From positions 3,828 through 12,646 of the forward strand of contig JAHZBJ010000043.1 of assembly GCA_019423445.1 (NCBI GenBank): DNA of 8,819 bases. The letters run 5' to 3'. Source of the stretch: Oscillospiraceae bacterium. Lineage in GTDB: Bacteria; Bacillota; Clostridia; Oscillospirales; Ruminococcaceae. The notes under the pieces were generated by a model. That model ran no database searches. It saw only the letters and a list, made by a program, of their open reading frames with translations, and was not told where the DNA came from. How positions within the stretch are numbered: position 1 is the first letter of the stretch; each line of letters opens with the position of its first letter. The translations under genes and the position numbers were made by a program. Shown piece after piece: positions 1 through 5,622 of this stretch.

Positions 1-393
1 CTTCTTCTGGTGATCGAGGCTGCCACGGTGCAGTTGGTGAGCATTTGGCTCTGTCTGGGAGCCTTTGCCGCCACCCTGGCCACCATCCTCGGAGCTGACT
101 GGAAGCTGCAGTTTGGTATCTTCATCGTAGTGTCCGCAGTGGCCCTGGTGGGGACCCGGCCGTTTGTGAAAAAAGCTCTGAACATTAAGAAAGTACATAC
201 CAACGCCGACAGCGTCATTGGCATGACCGGCTCGGTGCTGGAAGATATTGACAACGATGCTGGAACCGGCCGGGTTCGGGTCAATGGCCTGGACTGGACC
301 GCCCGCTCCGCCACCGGCGAACCCATCCATGTGGGAGCCGCGGTGACGGTGGACGCCATTGAGGGAGTAAAGGTTATGGTAACCCGGAAATAA
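1..393 (+). CDS. NfeD-family membrane protein (5' end cut off by window)
   Basis: Short-form NfeD protein, a membrane partner of SPFH proteins thought to help organise membrane microdomains. The frame is open to the first base of the window (residues LLL precede the GTG at 10), so I read it as a gene starting upstream, not as a GTG start at 10. The 130 visible residues contain two hydrophobic membrane segments (about residues 1-28 and 35-51 of the visible part), a basic linker, then a C-terminal OB-fold-like beta domain. That domain carries the usual pattern of Gly, Trp and Val residues: GMTGSVLEDI, then VRVNGLDWTA, then IHVGAAVTVDAIEGVKVMV. It has no serine-protease domain, so it is the short class. 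The SPFH gene follows within 36 bases of the stop (start at 430), in the classical nfeD-SPFH operon order. Identification rests on domain pattern and context. Confidence 0.85.
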   Translation, partial: LLLVIEAATVQLVSIWLCLGAFAATLATILGADWKLQFGIFIVVSAVALVGTRPFVKKALNIKKVHTNADSVIGMTGSVLEDIDNDAGTGRVRVNGLDWTARSATGEPIHVGAAVTVDAIEGVKVMVTRK

Positions 394-411
394 TAGGTTG
401 TGCTCAAGCGC

Positions 412-418
412 AAGGAGG
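412..418 (+). promoter_or_regulatory. Ribosome binding site deciding the SPFH start
   Basis: AAGGAGG lies 11 bases before ATG 430. The longer in-frame reading from GTG 400 contains this site inside the coding sequence and would add ten hydrophilic residues before the membrane anchor, so ATG 430 is the better start. Confidence 0.7.
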
Positions 419-429
419 GAGTTTTGCTT

Positions 430-1365
430 ATGTTTGATGTTATGGGACCGCTTTTTGCCATTATTTTCTTTATTCTGATCATCCTGCTGGTGATCCGGAA
501 CGTCCGGGTGGTGCCTCAGGCTACAGTGTTTGTTCTGGAACGCCTGGGAGCGTACCACACCACCTGGGAGACGGGACTCCACTTCAAGCTCCCCATTGTG
601 GATCGTGTTGCCAAGAAGATCTCCCTTAAGGAGCAGGTGATGGACTTTGCACCCCAGCCGGTGATCACCAAGGACAACGTCACCATGCAGATCGACACCA
701 TCGTCTTTTTCCAGGTTACCGACGCCAAGCTCTACACCTATGGCGTGGAGCGGCCTCTGCTGGCCATTGAGAGCCTTACCGCTACCACCCTGCGGAACAT
801 CATCGGTGACATGGAGCTGGACCACACGCTCACCTCCCGTGACGTCATCAATACCCGGATCACCGCCAGCCTGGACCAGGCCACCGATAAGTGGGGCATT
901 AAAGTCAACCGGGTGGAGCTGAAGAATATCGTTCCGCCCCGGGATATTCAGGAGGCCATGGAGAAGCAGATGCGGGCCGAACGTGAACGCCGTGAGGCCA
1001 TCCTCAAGGCGGAAGGTGAAAAACGCAGCCAGATCCTGGTGGCGGAAGGTAATAAGGAGTCTCAGATCCTCAATGCTGAAGCCGAGAAGCAGGCTGCCAT
1101 CCTCCGGGCCGAAGCTGTGAAGGAACAGAAGATCCGCGAGGCCCAGGGTGAAGCGGAAGCCATTGAGCTGGTGAACAAGGCCACCGCCGATGCTCTGCGG
1201 CTCCTCAATGAGGCTTCTCCCAGCGATGCTGTCCTGACCCTTAAGGCCTATGAGAGCTTTGTCAAGGCTGCCGACGGAAAGGCCACCAAGATCATTGTTC
1301 CCAGCAATATCCAGGGAATGGCTGGTATGGCCGCTTCTTTGAAGGAACTGGTTTCAGACAAGTAA
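430..1365 (+). CDS. SPFH domain protein, stomatin/paraslipin (QmcA) type
   Basis: Membrane-anchored scaffold protein of 311 residues, about the usual length for bacterial paraslipins. Residues 7-22 are a single N-terminal membrane anchor. The SPFH/Band 7 domain runs from about 24 to 180, with the typical opening VPQATVFVLERLGAY, the GLHFKLP segment and the ITKDNVTMQID stretch. Residues 189-265 are a charged, Ala/Glu-rich helix built of 11-residue repeats, followed by a C-terminal region with IIVPSNIQGM. In the family these proteins assemble into large membrane-bound rings or cages that can enclose partners such as NfeD or proteases. The gene directly follows nfeD and probably shares its transcript; a strong terminator ends it. 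The start at ATG 430 is preferred over GTG 400 because of the Shine-Dalgarno position. The precise cellular role is not shown by the sequence. Confidence 0.92.
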   Translation: MFDVMGPLFAIIFFILIILLVIRNVRVVPQATVFVLERLGAYHTTWETGLHFKLPIVDRVAKKISLKEQVMDFAPQPVITKDNVTMQIDTIVFFQVTDAKLYTYGVERPLLAIESLTATTLRNIIGDMELDHTLTSRDVINTRITASLDQATDKWGIKVNRVELKNIVPPRDIQEAMEKQMRAERERREAILKAEGEKRSQILVAEGNKESQILNAEAEKQAAILRAEAVKEQKIREAQGEAEAIELVNKATADALRLLNEASPSDAVLTLKAYESFVKAADGKATKIIVPSNIQGMAGMAASLKELVSDK

Positions 1366-1388
1366 CGGGCAAAGCGATTATATGTTGA

Positions 1389-1430
1389 AAGCCTTCTCCC
1401 CGTGTATGGGGAGAAGGCTTCCTTATTTTT
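1389..1430 (+). terminator. Intrinsic terminator after SPFH gene
   Basis: A perfect 13-bp stem (1389-1401 with 1408-1420) with a 6-base loop is followed by CCTTATTTTT. It lies between the SPFH gene and the convergent minus-strand gene ending at 1439. The plus-strand T tail is much better than the minus-strand one (TCAACATA), so termination is mainly for the plus strand, with a possible weaker effect on the opposite transcript. Confidence 0.92.
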
Positions 1431-1438
1431 CAAATCAA

Positions 1439-1789
1439 CTATGGAGGAGAGCAGTGGCGCAGAAGCCAAACTGCAAGGGCCTCGATAAAATGGGAGTTGT
1501 CTGGTTTTTCGGGGAAGTCAAGTCCAGTTAGTTCCAGGAAAGGCTTTCGCCCTCCCCGTTGCCAGCAGAGGGTGATGAGTCCTCGAAGATTTCGTTCCAC
1601 CGTACCAGCAGGGGAGGCGGTAAGTTCCTCTACCTGCGCGTAAAGCTCCATCATATGCTCGATCCGTTTTTCGTTTTCAACCACCAGAGCGATGGCGGCA
1701 GCCGCTTGGCGAAAGCTTTTTCGGCGGCTTGAAGGGGCCTGAATGATCAACAAAAGCTTTTCGGCGTGGACGAGCAAACGATCTTCCAA
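1439..1789 (-). CDS. Stand-alone Spo0A C-terminal (DNA-binding) domain protein, copy 1
   Basis: Predicted DNA-binding protein of 116 residues that matches only the C-terminal effector domain of the sporulation regulator Spo0A; there is no receiver domain and no phosphorylatable Asp module. From about residue 33 the line-up is IALVVENE (Spo0A-like helix), then TVERNLRGLITLCWQRGG (residues 63-80), which corresponds to the Spo0A recognition helix VERAIRHAIEVAW, then EKPDNSHFIEALA (residues 94-106), matching KPTNSEFIA. From memory of the Spo0A-DNA structure, E213, R214 and R217 contact bases; all three are kept here as E65, R66 and R69. I chose TTG 1789 because GGGAGG lies 9 bases upstream; the longer reading from ATG 1825 has no such site. 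A paralogue lies just upstream on the same strand. Target genes and effect (activator, repressor or competitor of Spo0A) are unknown. Confidence 0.82.
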   Translation of the reverse strand: MEDRLLVHAEKLLLIIQAPSSRRKSFRQAAAAIALVVENEKRIEHMMELYAQVEELTASPAGTVERNLRGLITLCWQRGGRKPFLELTGLDFPEKPDNSHFIEALAVWLLRHCSPP

Positions 1790-1852
1790 GGTTATGATCC
1801 TCCCAATGGTTATAAGAAAAATCATAACTCTGGGGAATTAAAAAGGTTATAA
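1790..1852 (-). repeat. Cluster of TATAACC-like repeats in leader of Spo0A_C copy 1
   Basis: Reading the minus strand, TTATAACC occurs at 1852-1845 and 1815-1808 and ATCATAACC at 1798-1790. The inverse GTTATGAT stands at 1828-1821, forming a perfect 8-base inverted repeat with 1798-1791. The copies cover the -10 region through the ribosome binding site, a position suited to an operator or a translational control element. Function is inferred from position only. Confidence 0.4.
1799..1804 (-). promoter_or_regulatory. Ribosome binding site for Spo0A_C copy 1
   Basis: GGGAGG on the minus strand with 9 bases to TTG 1789. This is what favours the TTG start over ATG 1825, and it makes the N-termini of the two paralogues nearly equal in length. 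Confidence 0.65.
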
Positions 1853-1873
1853 ATGATGTCAATTAAATGTAAA
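1846..1873 (-). promoter_or_regulatory. Candidate sigma-A promoter for Spo0A_C copy 1
   Basis: On the minus strand TTTACA (1873-1868) and TATAAC (1851-1846) are separated by 16 bases, one mismatch from consensus in each box. Transcription would begin near 1839 and give a leader of about 50 bases. The whole stretch 1826-1930 is strikingly AT-rich against its surroundings. The -10 box overlaps one of the TATAACC repeats described separately. Read by eye only. Confidence 0.4.
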
Positions 1874-1945
1874 AATATTCTTAAAAATTTCAATATGAAT
1901 GCAAGCGAAAGCTGTGTTGAATACTGAAATGGGAATGGGGATCAC

Positions 1946-2335
1946 CTAGAGGCGCGGCCCGAATGATGTGCTGGTTTCTTTCGGTGGAGATGTTCCGGAC
2001 CGGATCAAATGGTTTGCCAAAATCTCAATAAACTCGGTTGGGGTGGGTTTTTCCTCCAGCGGGCGCCGGGCCAAGACCTCCAATTCAGTTCTGCCGCCGT
2101 TTTCCCAGCAGACGGTAATGGCAGTGCGCATATTGTGTTCTACGCAGCGCCAGGAGGTGTTGCAGTGCTGTGCTACCATTGGGTAGAGAAATTTTGTGAC
2201 GCCAAAAAGCAAGTCCTCGTTGTCGGCCACCAAGCAGACGGCGGCTGAAAGACAAACGGCTCCGCGGTATCTGGAAGTAATGGAAAGGCTGGCCACAAGA
2301 GCATATGCCTGCGAGAAGGGGGTGGGGTTGTTCAT
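1946..2335 (-). CDS. Stand-alone Spo0A C-terminal (DNA-binding) domain protein, copy 2
   Basis: Predicted DNA-binding protein of 129 residues consisting of a Spo0A-type effector domain and nothing N-terminal to it. The match to Spo0A is clearer than in copy 1: TKFLYPMVAQHCNT (residues 47-60) parallels TKELYPAIAKKFNT, VEHNMRTAITVCWENGG (65-81) parallels VERAIRHAIEVAWSRG, and EKPTPTEFIEILA (95-107) parallels KPTNSEFIALIA. At the recognition helix E66 and R70 are kept, but the position of Spo0A R214 is His (H67), so its base preference may differ. A Pro/Ser/Thr-rich tail of about 15 residues follows the domain. ATG 2335 is preferred over an upstream ATG at 2455 because the extra 40 residues look non-conserved; the Shine-Dalgarno is weak for both. 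Copy 1 lies 156 bases downstream on the same strand, with no clear terminator between. Confidence 0.85.
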   Translation of the reverse strand: MNNPTPFSQAYALVASLSITSRYRGAVCLSAAVCLVADNEDLLFGVTKFLYPMVAQHCNTSWRCVEHNMRTAITVCWENGGRTELEVLARRPLEEKPTPTEFIEILANHLIRSGTSPPKETSTSFGPRL

Positions 2336-2505
2336 AATTGTGTTTCTTTTCTGGGACGCGGAAAGTTTCCCGCCGGTCCGCGGTGCCCGGGAAGAAAAGG
2401 CGGTACAAGAATCATAATTCAAAAAAGATGTGAAGTGAGTGTAAAGCGCATTCATTTTTTCCCAGCAGCATTTTAAAGAGAAAACCGGCCATGATATGGA
2501 CAGCC
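2336..2505. other. Intergenic region between divergent genes
   Basis: No gene is visible here. It must hold the leader and promoter of the minus-strand Spo0A_C copy 2, but I find no convincing -35/-10 pair. CTTTTCT (2346-2352) and AGAAAAG (2393-2399) can pair and enclose a GC-rich segment, so the leader may be structured. TCATAATT occurs twice (2332-2339, overlapping the ATG, and 2412-2419) and resembles the motif in front of copy 1. Confidence 0.45.
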
Positions 2506-2534
2506 TTGACAGGGAATGAAGGAGCCGGTATAAT
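2506..2534 (+). promoter_or_regulatory. Consensus sigma-A promoter of the TlpA/CXXC/4Fe-4S operon
   Basis: Perfect TTGACA (2506-2511) and perfect TATAAT (2529-2534) with the optimal 17-base spacer. The expected transcription start is about 2541, giving a leader of about 77 bases. Such a full-consensus promoter predicts strong basal expression unless a repressor or leader element acts on it. Confidence 0.9.
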
Positions 2535-2542
2535 CACACTAA

Positions 2543-2588
2543 AACGCCGTGCCTTCCGATAAAACGGCGTTGGGGAGCCGCCTCCCCA
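2543..2588 (+). promoter_or_regulatory. Two adjacent hairpins in the 5' leader of the TlpA operon
   Basis: Hairpin 1 pairs AACGCCGT (2543-2550) with ACGGCGTT (2564-2571). Hairpin 2 pairs TGGGGAG (2571-2577) with CTCCCCA (2582-2588) around a 4-base loop. They abut and compete for one base. No T run follows, so this is not an intrinsic terminator; it may stabilise the 5' end or control access to the downstream ribosome binding site (AGGAGG, 2603-2608). It resembles no riboswitch class that I recognise. Confidence 0.55.
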
Positions 2589-2617
2589 TAAGAGGATGAT
2601 ACAGGAGGATTTGTTTT

Positions 2618-3247
2618 ATGATACACACCGCCGGCCGGCTGATTGCTCTTTTTCTGGCAGTGGCGATGCTGCTGACTGCCTGTTCCCGGGGCGGAAGCCA
2701 GAGCTTTGAGGGTTCCACCCAGGAGACGGAGGAATCTTCCTCCCCGGCATCCGGCTCCGAGACGTCGGAAGAATCAATCCCCTTGCTGGGGAAATTTACT
2801 GCCACGGATTTGGACGGGAATCCGGTGGATCAAAGTATCTTTGAGGGGTACGATCTCACCATGGTAAACGTCTGGGCCACTTTCTGCGGCCCCTGCCTCC
2901 AGGAAATGCCTGACCTGGGCGCTCTCAATCAGGAATACCAGGACCGGAACTTTCAGATCATTGGGATCGTCAGCGATACCCTGAATCAGGACGGTACGAT
3001 TTCCGAAAGTCAGGTGGAAGTGGCAAAGGAGGCGGTGGAGACCACCGGAGCGGATTACCTTCATCTTCTTCCTTCGGAGGATCTCATTGGGCTGCTGCTC
3101 TGGCAGGTCACCAGTGTGCCAACCACCATTTTTGTGGACGAAAACGGTTCTCTTGTGGGGGTTGGGTACCTGGGGTCCCGGGACGCAGATGCCTGGCGGG
3201 AAATCATTGAGGAAAAGTTGGCGATGGTTCAGGAGGCTGGAGAATGA
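2618..3247 (+). CDS. TlpA-like thioredoxin-fold lipoprotein
   Basis: Extracytoplasmic thiol-disulfide oxidoreductase of 209 residues. Residues 1-22 form a lipoprotein signal ending in the lipobox LTAC, so Cys22 would be lipidated and the protein anchored on the outer face of the membrane. A Ser/Glu-rich, low-complexity linker (about 23-55) follows. The thioredoxin-like domain covers about 56-205, with the active site WATFCGPC (Cys90 and Cys93) and the cis-proline motif SVPTT (Pro168). The 45-residue insert between the strands after the active site, including SDTLNQDG, is typical of the TlpA/ResA/AhpC-TSA group. AGGAGG lies 9 bases before ATG 2618. It is the first gene of an operon, and its TGA overlaps the next ATG, implying coupled translation. 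Its likely role is to reduce disulfides in exported proteins; the substrate is unknown. Confidence 0.93.
   Translation: MIHTAGRLIALFLAVAMLLTACSRGGSQSFEGSTQETEESSSPASGSETSEESIPLLGKFTATDLDGNPVDQSIFEGYDLTMVNVWATFCGPCLQEMPDLGALNQEYQDRNFQIIGIVSDTLNQDGTISESQVEVAKEAVETTGADYLHLLPSEDLIGLLLWQVTSVPTTIFVDENGSLVGVGYLGSRDADAWREIIEEKLAMVQEAGE
3231..3236 (+). promoter_or_regulatory. Ribosome binding site for the CXXC miniprotein
   Basis: AGGAGG inside the end of the tlpA-like gene, 7 bases before ATG 3244. It supports the reality of a gene that is short enough to be skipped by automated callers. Confidence 0.75.
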
Positions 3248-3384
3248 GGGTCAGAAACCTGGCGGCGTGGGCTTTGGTGCTGACCGGAGGGATATTCCTG
3301 GGCCTGGGGCTGCTCCGGGGAGAAAACAATACCGTCTTCACCAAGGCCATTATTATCTGTCTGGAGTGTATTGGGATTGGGTAA
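3244..3384 (+). CDS. CD1871A-like small membrane protein with CXXC motif
   Basis: Miniprotein of 46 residues. It has two Arg near the start (MRVRN), one membrane helix at about residues 6-24, a short hydrophilic stretch RGENNTVFTK, and the ending AIIICLECIGIG with the CXXC pair Cys39/Cys42. This ending is, as I recall it, the signature of the CD1871A family of CXXC proteins found in Clostridia beside TlpA and 4Fe-4S proteins. The positive-inside rule puts the N-terminus in the cytoplasm and the CXXC at the outer face (inference). It overlaps the tlpA-like stop (ATGA), has a good ribosome binding site, and its own end overlaps or abuts the 4Fe-4S gene, so all three are translationally coupled. 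The likely job is to pass thiol electrons between the iron-sulfur protein and the TlpA-like lipoprotein; no experiment known to me shows this. Confidence 0.85.
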   Translation: MRVRNLAAWALVLTGGIFLGLGLLRGENNTVFTKAIIICLECIGIG

Positions 3385-4294
3385 CAGGATCCGCTTGTGG
3401 AAAAAGAATCTGAGGCTGTGGGTCCAGGCCGCAGCCGCAGCCGTTTCCAACGGCTATCTGGTTGGTTTTGCCCAGGGGAAGATCTATACCGGACAGCTGA
3501 AAAACCTGTGTGTACCGGGGCTTAACTGTTATTCCTGTCCCGGCGCGCTGGGTTCTTGCCCCATTGGATCGCTTCAAGCGGTACTGGGGAGCCGTGGCTA
3601 TCAGTTCTCCTTTTATGTGCTGGGCTTTTTGATGCTGGTGGGTGGAGTGTTCGGCCGCTTTGTCTGTGGCTGGCTTTGTCCCTTCGGCCTGATTCAGGAT
3701 CTCCTCCATAAGATCCCCCTGGGAAAGAAGCTCCGGCGCCTTCCGGGGGAGAGATGGCTGAAAAAGCTGAAATATGTGATCCTGGTGGGATTTGTGGTAC
3801 TGCTGCCCATGTATGCGGTGGACTTTTTGGGGCAAGGCCAGCCCTGGTTCTGCAAATATATTTGTCCAGCAGGTACTCTGACCGCTGGACTTCCTTTGGT
3901 GGCAACAAACCCTGCCCTTCGGGATGCCGTGGGATGGCTTTTTGCGTGGAAAAACCTGGTGCTTCTGGTGCTGGTGATCCTGTCGGTGCTGGTGTACCGT
4001 CCTTTCTGCCGTTATCTTTGCCCTCTTGGAGCGGTGTATGGACTGTTTCACCCGGTGGCATTTTACCGAATCCGAATTGACGAAGAAAAATGCACCTCCT
4101 GCGGCGCCTGCCGCCGGGCCTGCGGAATGGATATCCCGGTGTGGCAGACCCCCAATAGCCCGGATTGCATCCGCTGTGGGGATTGTGCAAAAGCCTGTCC
4201 TCACGGGGCTATTTCCTGCGGTTTCTTCCCTGGGAGAGAAAGGAAAAATCAAGAGGGAAACTGTCCCCGCCCGTTGAAGAGAGAAAAAGAATAG
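3371..4294 (+). CDS. NapH/CcoG-like polytopic 4Fe-4S membrane protein
   Basis: Integral membrane iron-sulfur protein of up to 307 residues, predicted to move electrons across or along the membrane. Near the N-terminus is a four-Cys segment (CVPGLNCYSCPGALGSC, Cys47/53/56/63). CGWLCPFG (Cys99/103), CKYICPAG (Cys161/165) and CRYLCPLG (Cys213/217) are CxxxCP motifs of the NapH/NosR/CcoG family, set between hydrophobic helices (about 80-98, 135-155, 190-210). Two ferredoxin-type clusters end the protein: CTSCGACRRAC (241-251) and CIRCGDCAKACP (266-277). The first lacks the usual Pro after its fourth Cys. The start is uncertain: TTG 3371 overlaps the CXXC gene by 14 bases, while TTG 3377 has better spacing to GGAG (3363-3366). 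It is the last gene of the operon; its partner electron donor is not in view. Confidence 0.9.
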   Translation: MGLGNRIRLWKKNLRLWVQAAAAAVSNGYLVGFAQGKIYTGQLKNLCVPGLNCYSCPGALGSCPIGSLQAVLGSRGYQFSFYVLGFLMLVGGVFGRFVCGWLCPFGLIQDLLHKIPLGKKLRRLPGERWLKKLKYVILVGFVVLLPMYAVDFLGQGQPWFCKYICPAGTLTAGLPLVATNPALRDAVGWLFAWKNLVLLVLVILSVLVYRPFCRYLCPLGAVYGLFHPVAFYRIRIDEEKCTSCGACRRACGMDIPVWQTPNSPDCIRCGDCAKACPHGAISCGFFPGRERKNQEGNCPRPLKREKE

Positions 4295-4304
4295 CTTGAA
4301 TTGG

Positions 4305-4350
4305 AAAAAGGCCAGGCGCCCGGAGTTGTACCGGAGCGCCTGGCCTTTTT
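4305..4350. terminator. Bidirectional terminator between convergent genes
   Basis: Perfect 15-bp inverted repeat (4305-4319 with 4336-4350), extended by an inner CCGG/CCGG pairing across one unpaired A. It starts with AAAAA and ends with TTTTT, so it gives a T-tailed hairpin on both strands. It separates the 4Fe-4S gene (+, ends 4294) from the glycosyltransferase gene (-, ends 4444). Confidence 0.95.
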
Positions 4351-4443
4351 GGTTTGATGGAAAGGAGCGGTTTGTGAATAGGCTCCATGGGCGGCAGGTT
4401 CCCGCCCGCTGGTGACAATGCCTGAATCATTCCGGCTGTTTCC

Positions 4444-5607
4444 TTAGTGCCGGAGTACCCGCTGGTATACTGCCAGGGTGTGGGCGGCTAGATCCCGGGC
4501 GCCGCTGTTGCGGATGGAATCAATGACGGAGTTCTTGAACTGGGCCAGGGTATCTGGATCCATGGTCTGGATCCGGCGGAGCTTATCTGCCATTTCCTGG
4601 GGATTATTGAAATTGAACCCGTTTGTTCCGTCCCGCACCTGATCGGCGTTAAGGGGGTCGGTGCGCTGGAGCACCGGAAGGCCGGAGCACATCCCTTCCA
4701 GCATGGAGATGGAATTGGTGTCGGAAAGGGAAGCGGTGATGTACACATCACTAAGGGCATAATAAGGGGGGAGGTCCTCGTGTTCCACCCGGCCGGTAAA
4801 AGTGACCATATCGGAAATCCCTAGAGTCCGGGCCTGTTCCTCCAACTCGGGACGTACCGGACCGTCCCCAATGACCATAAGGTGGATGTGGTCATCGGGA
4901 GTGATGGAGGCTTTCCAGTAGTCTAAAAGTACATCTACGCTTTTTTCCCGGCCAAGCCGCCCTACGAAGCAGGCGACCATCACATCGTCGCCGATGCCGT
5001 ATTTCCGGCGCAGGCCGGTTTTTACCGAGTCGTCCACAAGGTGGGGGGAGAACTGATCCACCTCCACGGCGTTGGGGATGACGTTGACGTCCTTCTGAAG
5101 GCCGGTGAGGCGGAAATACTCCTGACACTTTTTGGATGGCCCGGTCAGGGCATTGGAGTGTTTGGCGATGAATTTGAAGTAGTGGTGGGAGAAATCGGTG
5201 GCAGCTTTCACCAGGGGCTTAGGGGCCACGTAGTAGATGTAGTCGTCGTACATGGTGTGAAGGGTATATACCAGAGGGACCCGAAGAATTTTGGCACAGA
5301 GCAGGCCGGACATCCCGATGCCGAACTCGTTATGGATGTGGATGATATCCGGGGCAAAATCCCGGACGAATTTCAGCCGCGTGCGGCTCACAGGCAGGGA
5401 TAGGCTGTAATTATAGAACCGCCGGGAGGTGTGAGCAGGACAGTGCAGAATACCGTCCGCAACAAAGTGGCGCTGGGCGCTGGCGTCGGCGGTGACCACC
5501 AGTACCTGGTGGCCCAATTGCTCCAACCCTTCCTTAAGGATTTTTACATGGGTAACAACCCCGTTGATATGGGGCAGATAGGTTTCGGTAAACAAAGCAA
5601 TGCGCAC
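4444..5607 (-). CDS. GT4-family glycosyltransferase, diacylglycerol-glucosyltransferase type
   Basis: Retaining GT-B glycosyltransferase of 387 residues, resembling enzymes that put glucose on diacylglycerol to make membrane glycolipid and lipoteichoic-acid anchors. The N-terminal acceptor domain starts MRIALFTETYLPHINGVVTHV, which carries the Gly-rich loop typical of the group, and continues through HIHNEFGIGMSG (90-101) and TLHTMYDDY (115-123). The C-terminal nucleotide-sugar domain holds FVGRLGREKSVDVLL (214-228), VIGDGP (245-250) and SDTNSISMLEGMCSGLPVL (295-313). In that last motif the usual first Glu of E-x7-E is Asp296, with Glu304 kept. GTG 5607 is chosen because AAGGAGG lies 8 bases upstream; the longer TTG 5637 reading has no such site. 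It is single-gene, convergent with the 4Fe-4S gene and divergent from tspO. The acceptor cannot be fixed from sequence; mannosyl or other lipid acceptors are possible. Confidence 0.87.
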   Translation of the reverse strand: MRIALFTETYLPHINGVVTHVKILKEGLEQLGHQVLVVTADASAQRHFVADGILHCPAHTSRRFYNYSLSLPVSRTRLKFVRDFAPDIIHIHNEFGIGMSGLLCAKILRVPLVYTLHTMYDDYIYYVAPKPLVKAATDFSHHYFKFIAKHSNALTGPSKKCQEYFRLTGLQKDVNVIPNAVEVDQFSPHLVDDSVKTGLRRKYGIGDDVMVACFVGRLGREKSVDVLLDYWKASITPDDHIHLMVIGDGPVRPELEEQARTLGISDMVTFTGRVEHEDLPPYYALSDVYITASLSDTNSISMLEGMCSGLPVLQRTDPLNADQVRDGTNGFNFNNPQEMADKLRRIQTMDPDTLAQFKNSVIDSIRNSGARDLAAHTLAVYQRVLRH

Positions 5608-5615
5608 AGGGCTAT

Positions 5616-5622
5616 CCTCCTT
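5616..5622 (-). promoter_or_regulatory. Ribosome binding site deciding the glycosyltransferase start
   Basis: AAGGAGG on the minus strand, 8 bases before GTG 5607. It lies inside the longer reading from TTG 5637, which is therefore rejected. Confidence 0.85.

Noticed and set aside
400..429. Upstream GTG start for the SPFH gene
   Set aside because: The ribosome binding site falls inside this extension, and the added residues do not suit a membrane-anchor N-terminus.
1820..2460. Spo0A boxes (TGTCGAA) controlling the Spo0A_C genes
   Set aside because: I found only weak partial matches such as TGTCAAT at 1857-1863, two mismatches from consensus, which is not evidence.
3353..4252. Long open frames antisense to the 4Fe-4S gene (also 3522-4190 on the minus strand)
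   Set aside because: They mirror a gene with unmistakable Cys motifs; their translations are rich in His, Gln, Pro and Arg with no domain pattern.
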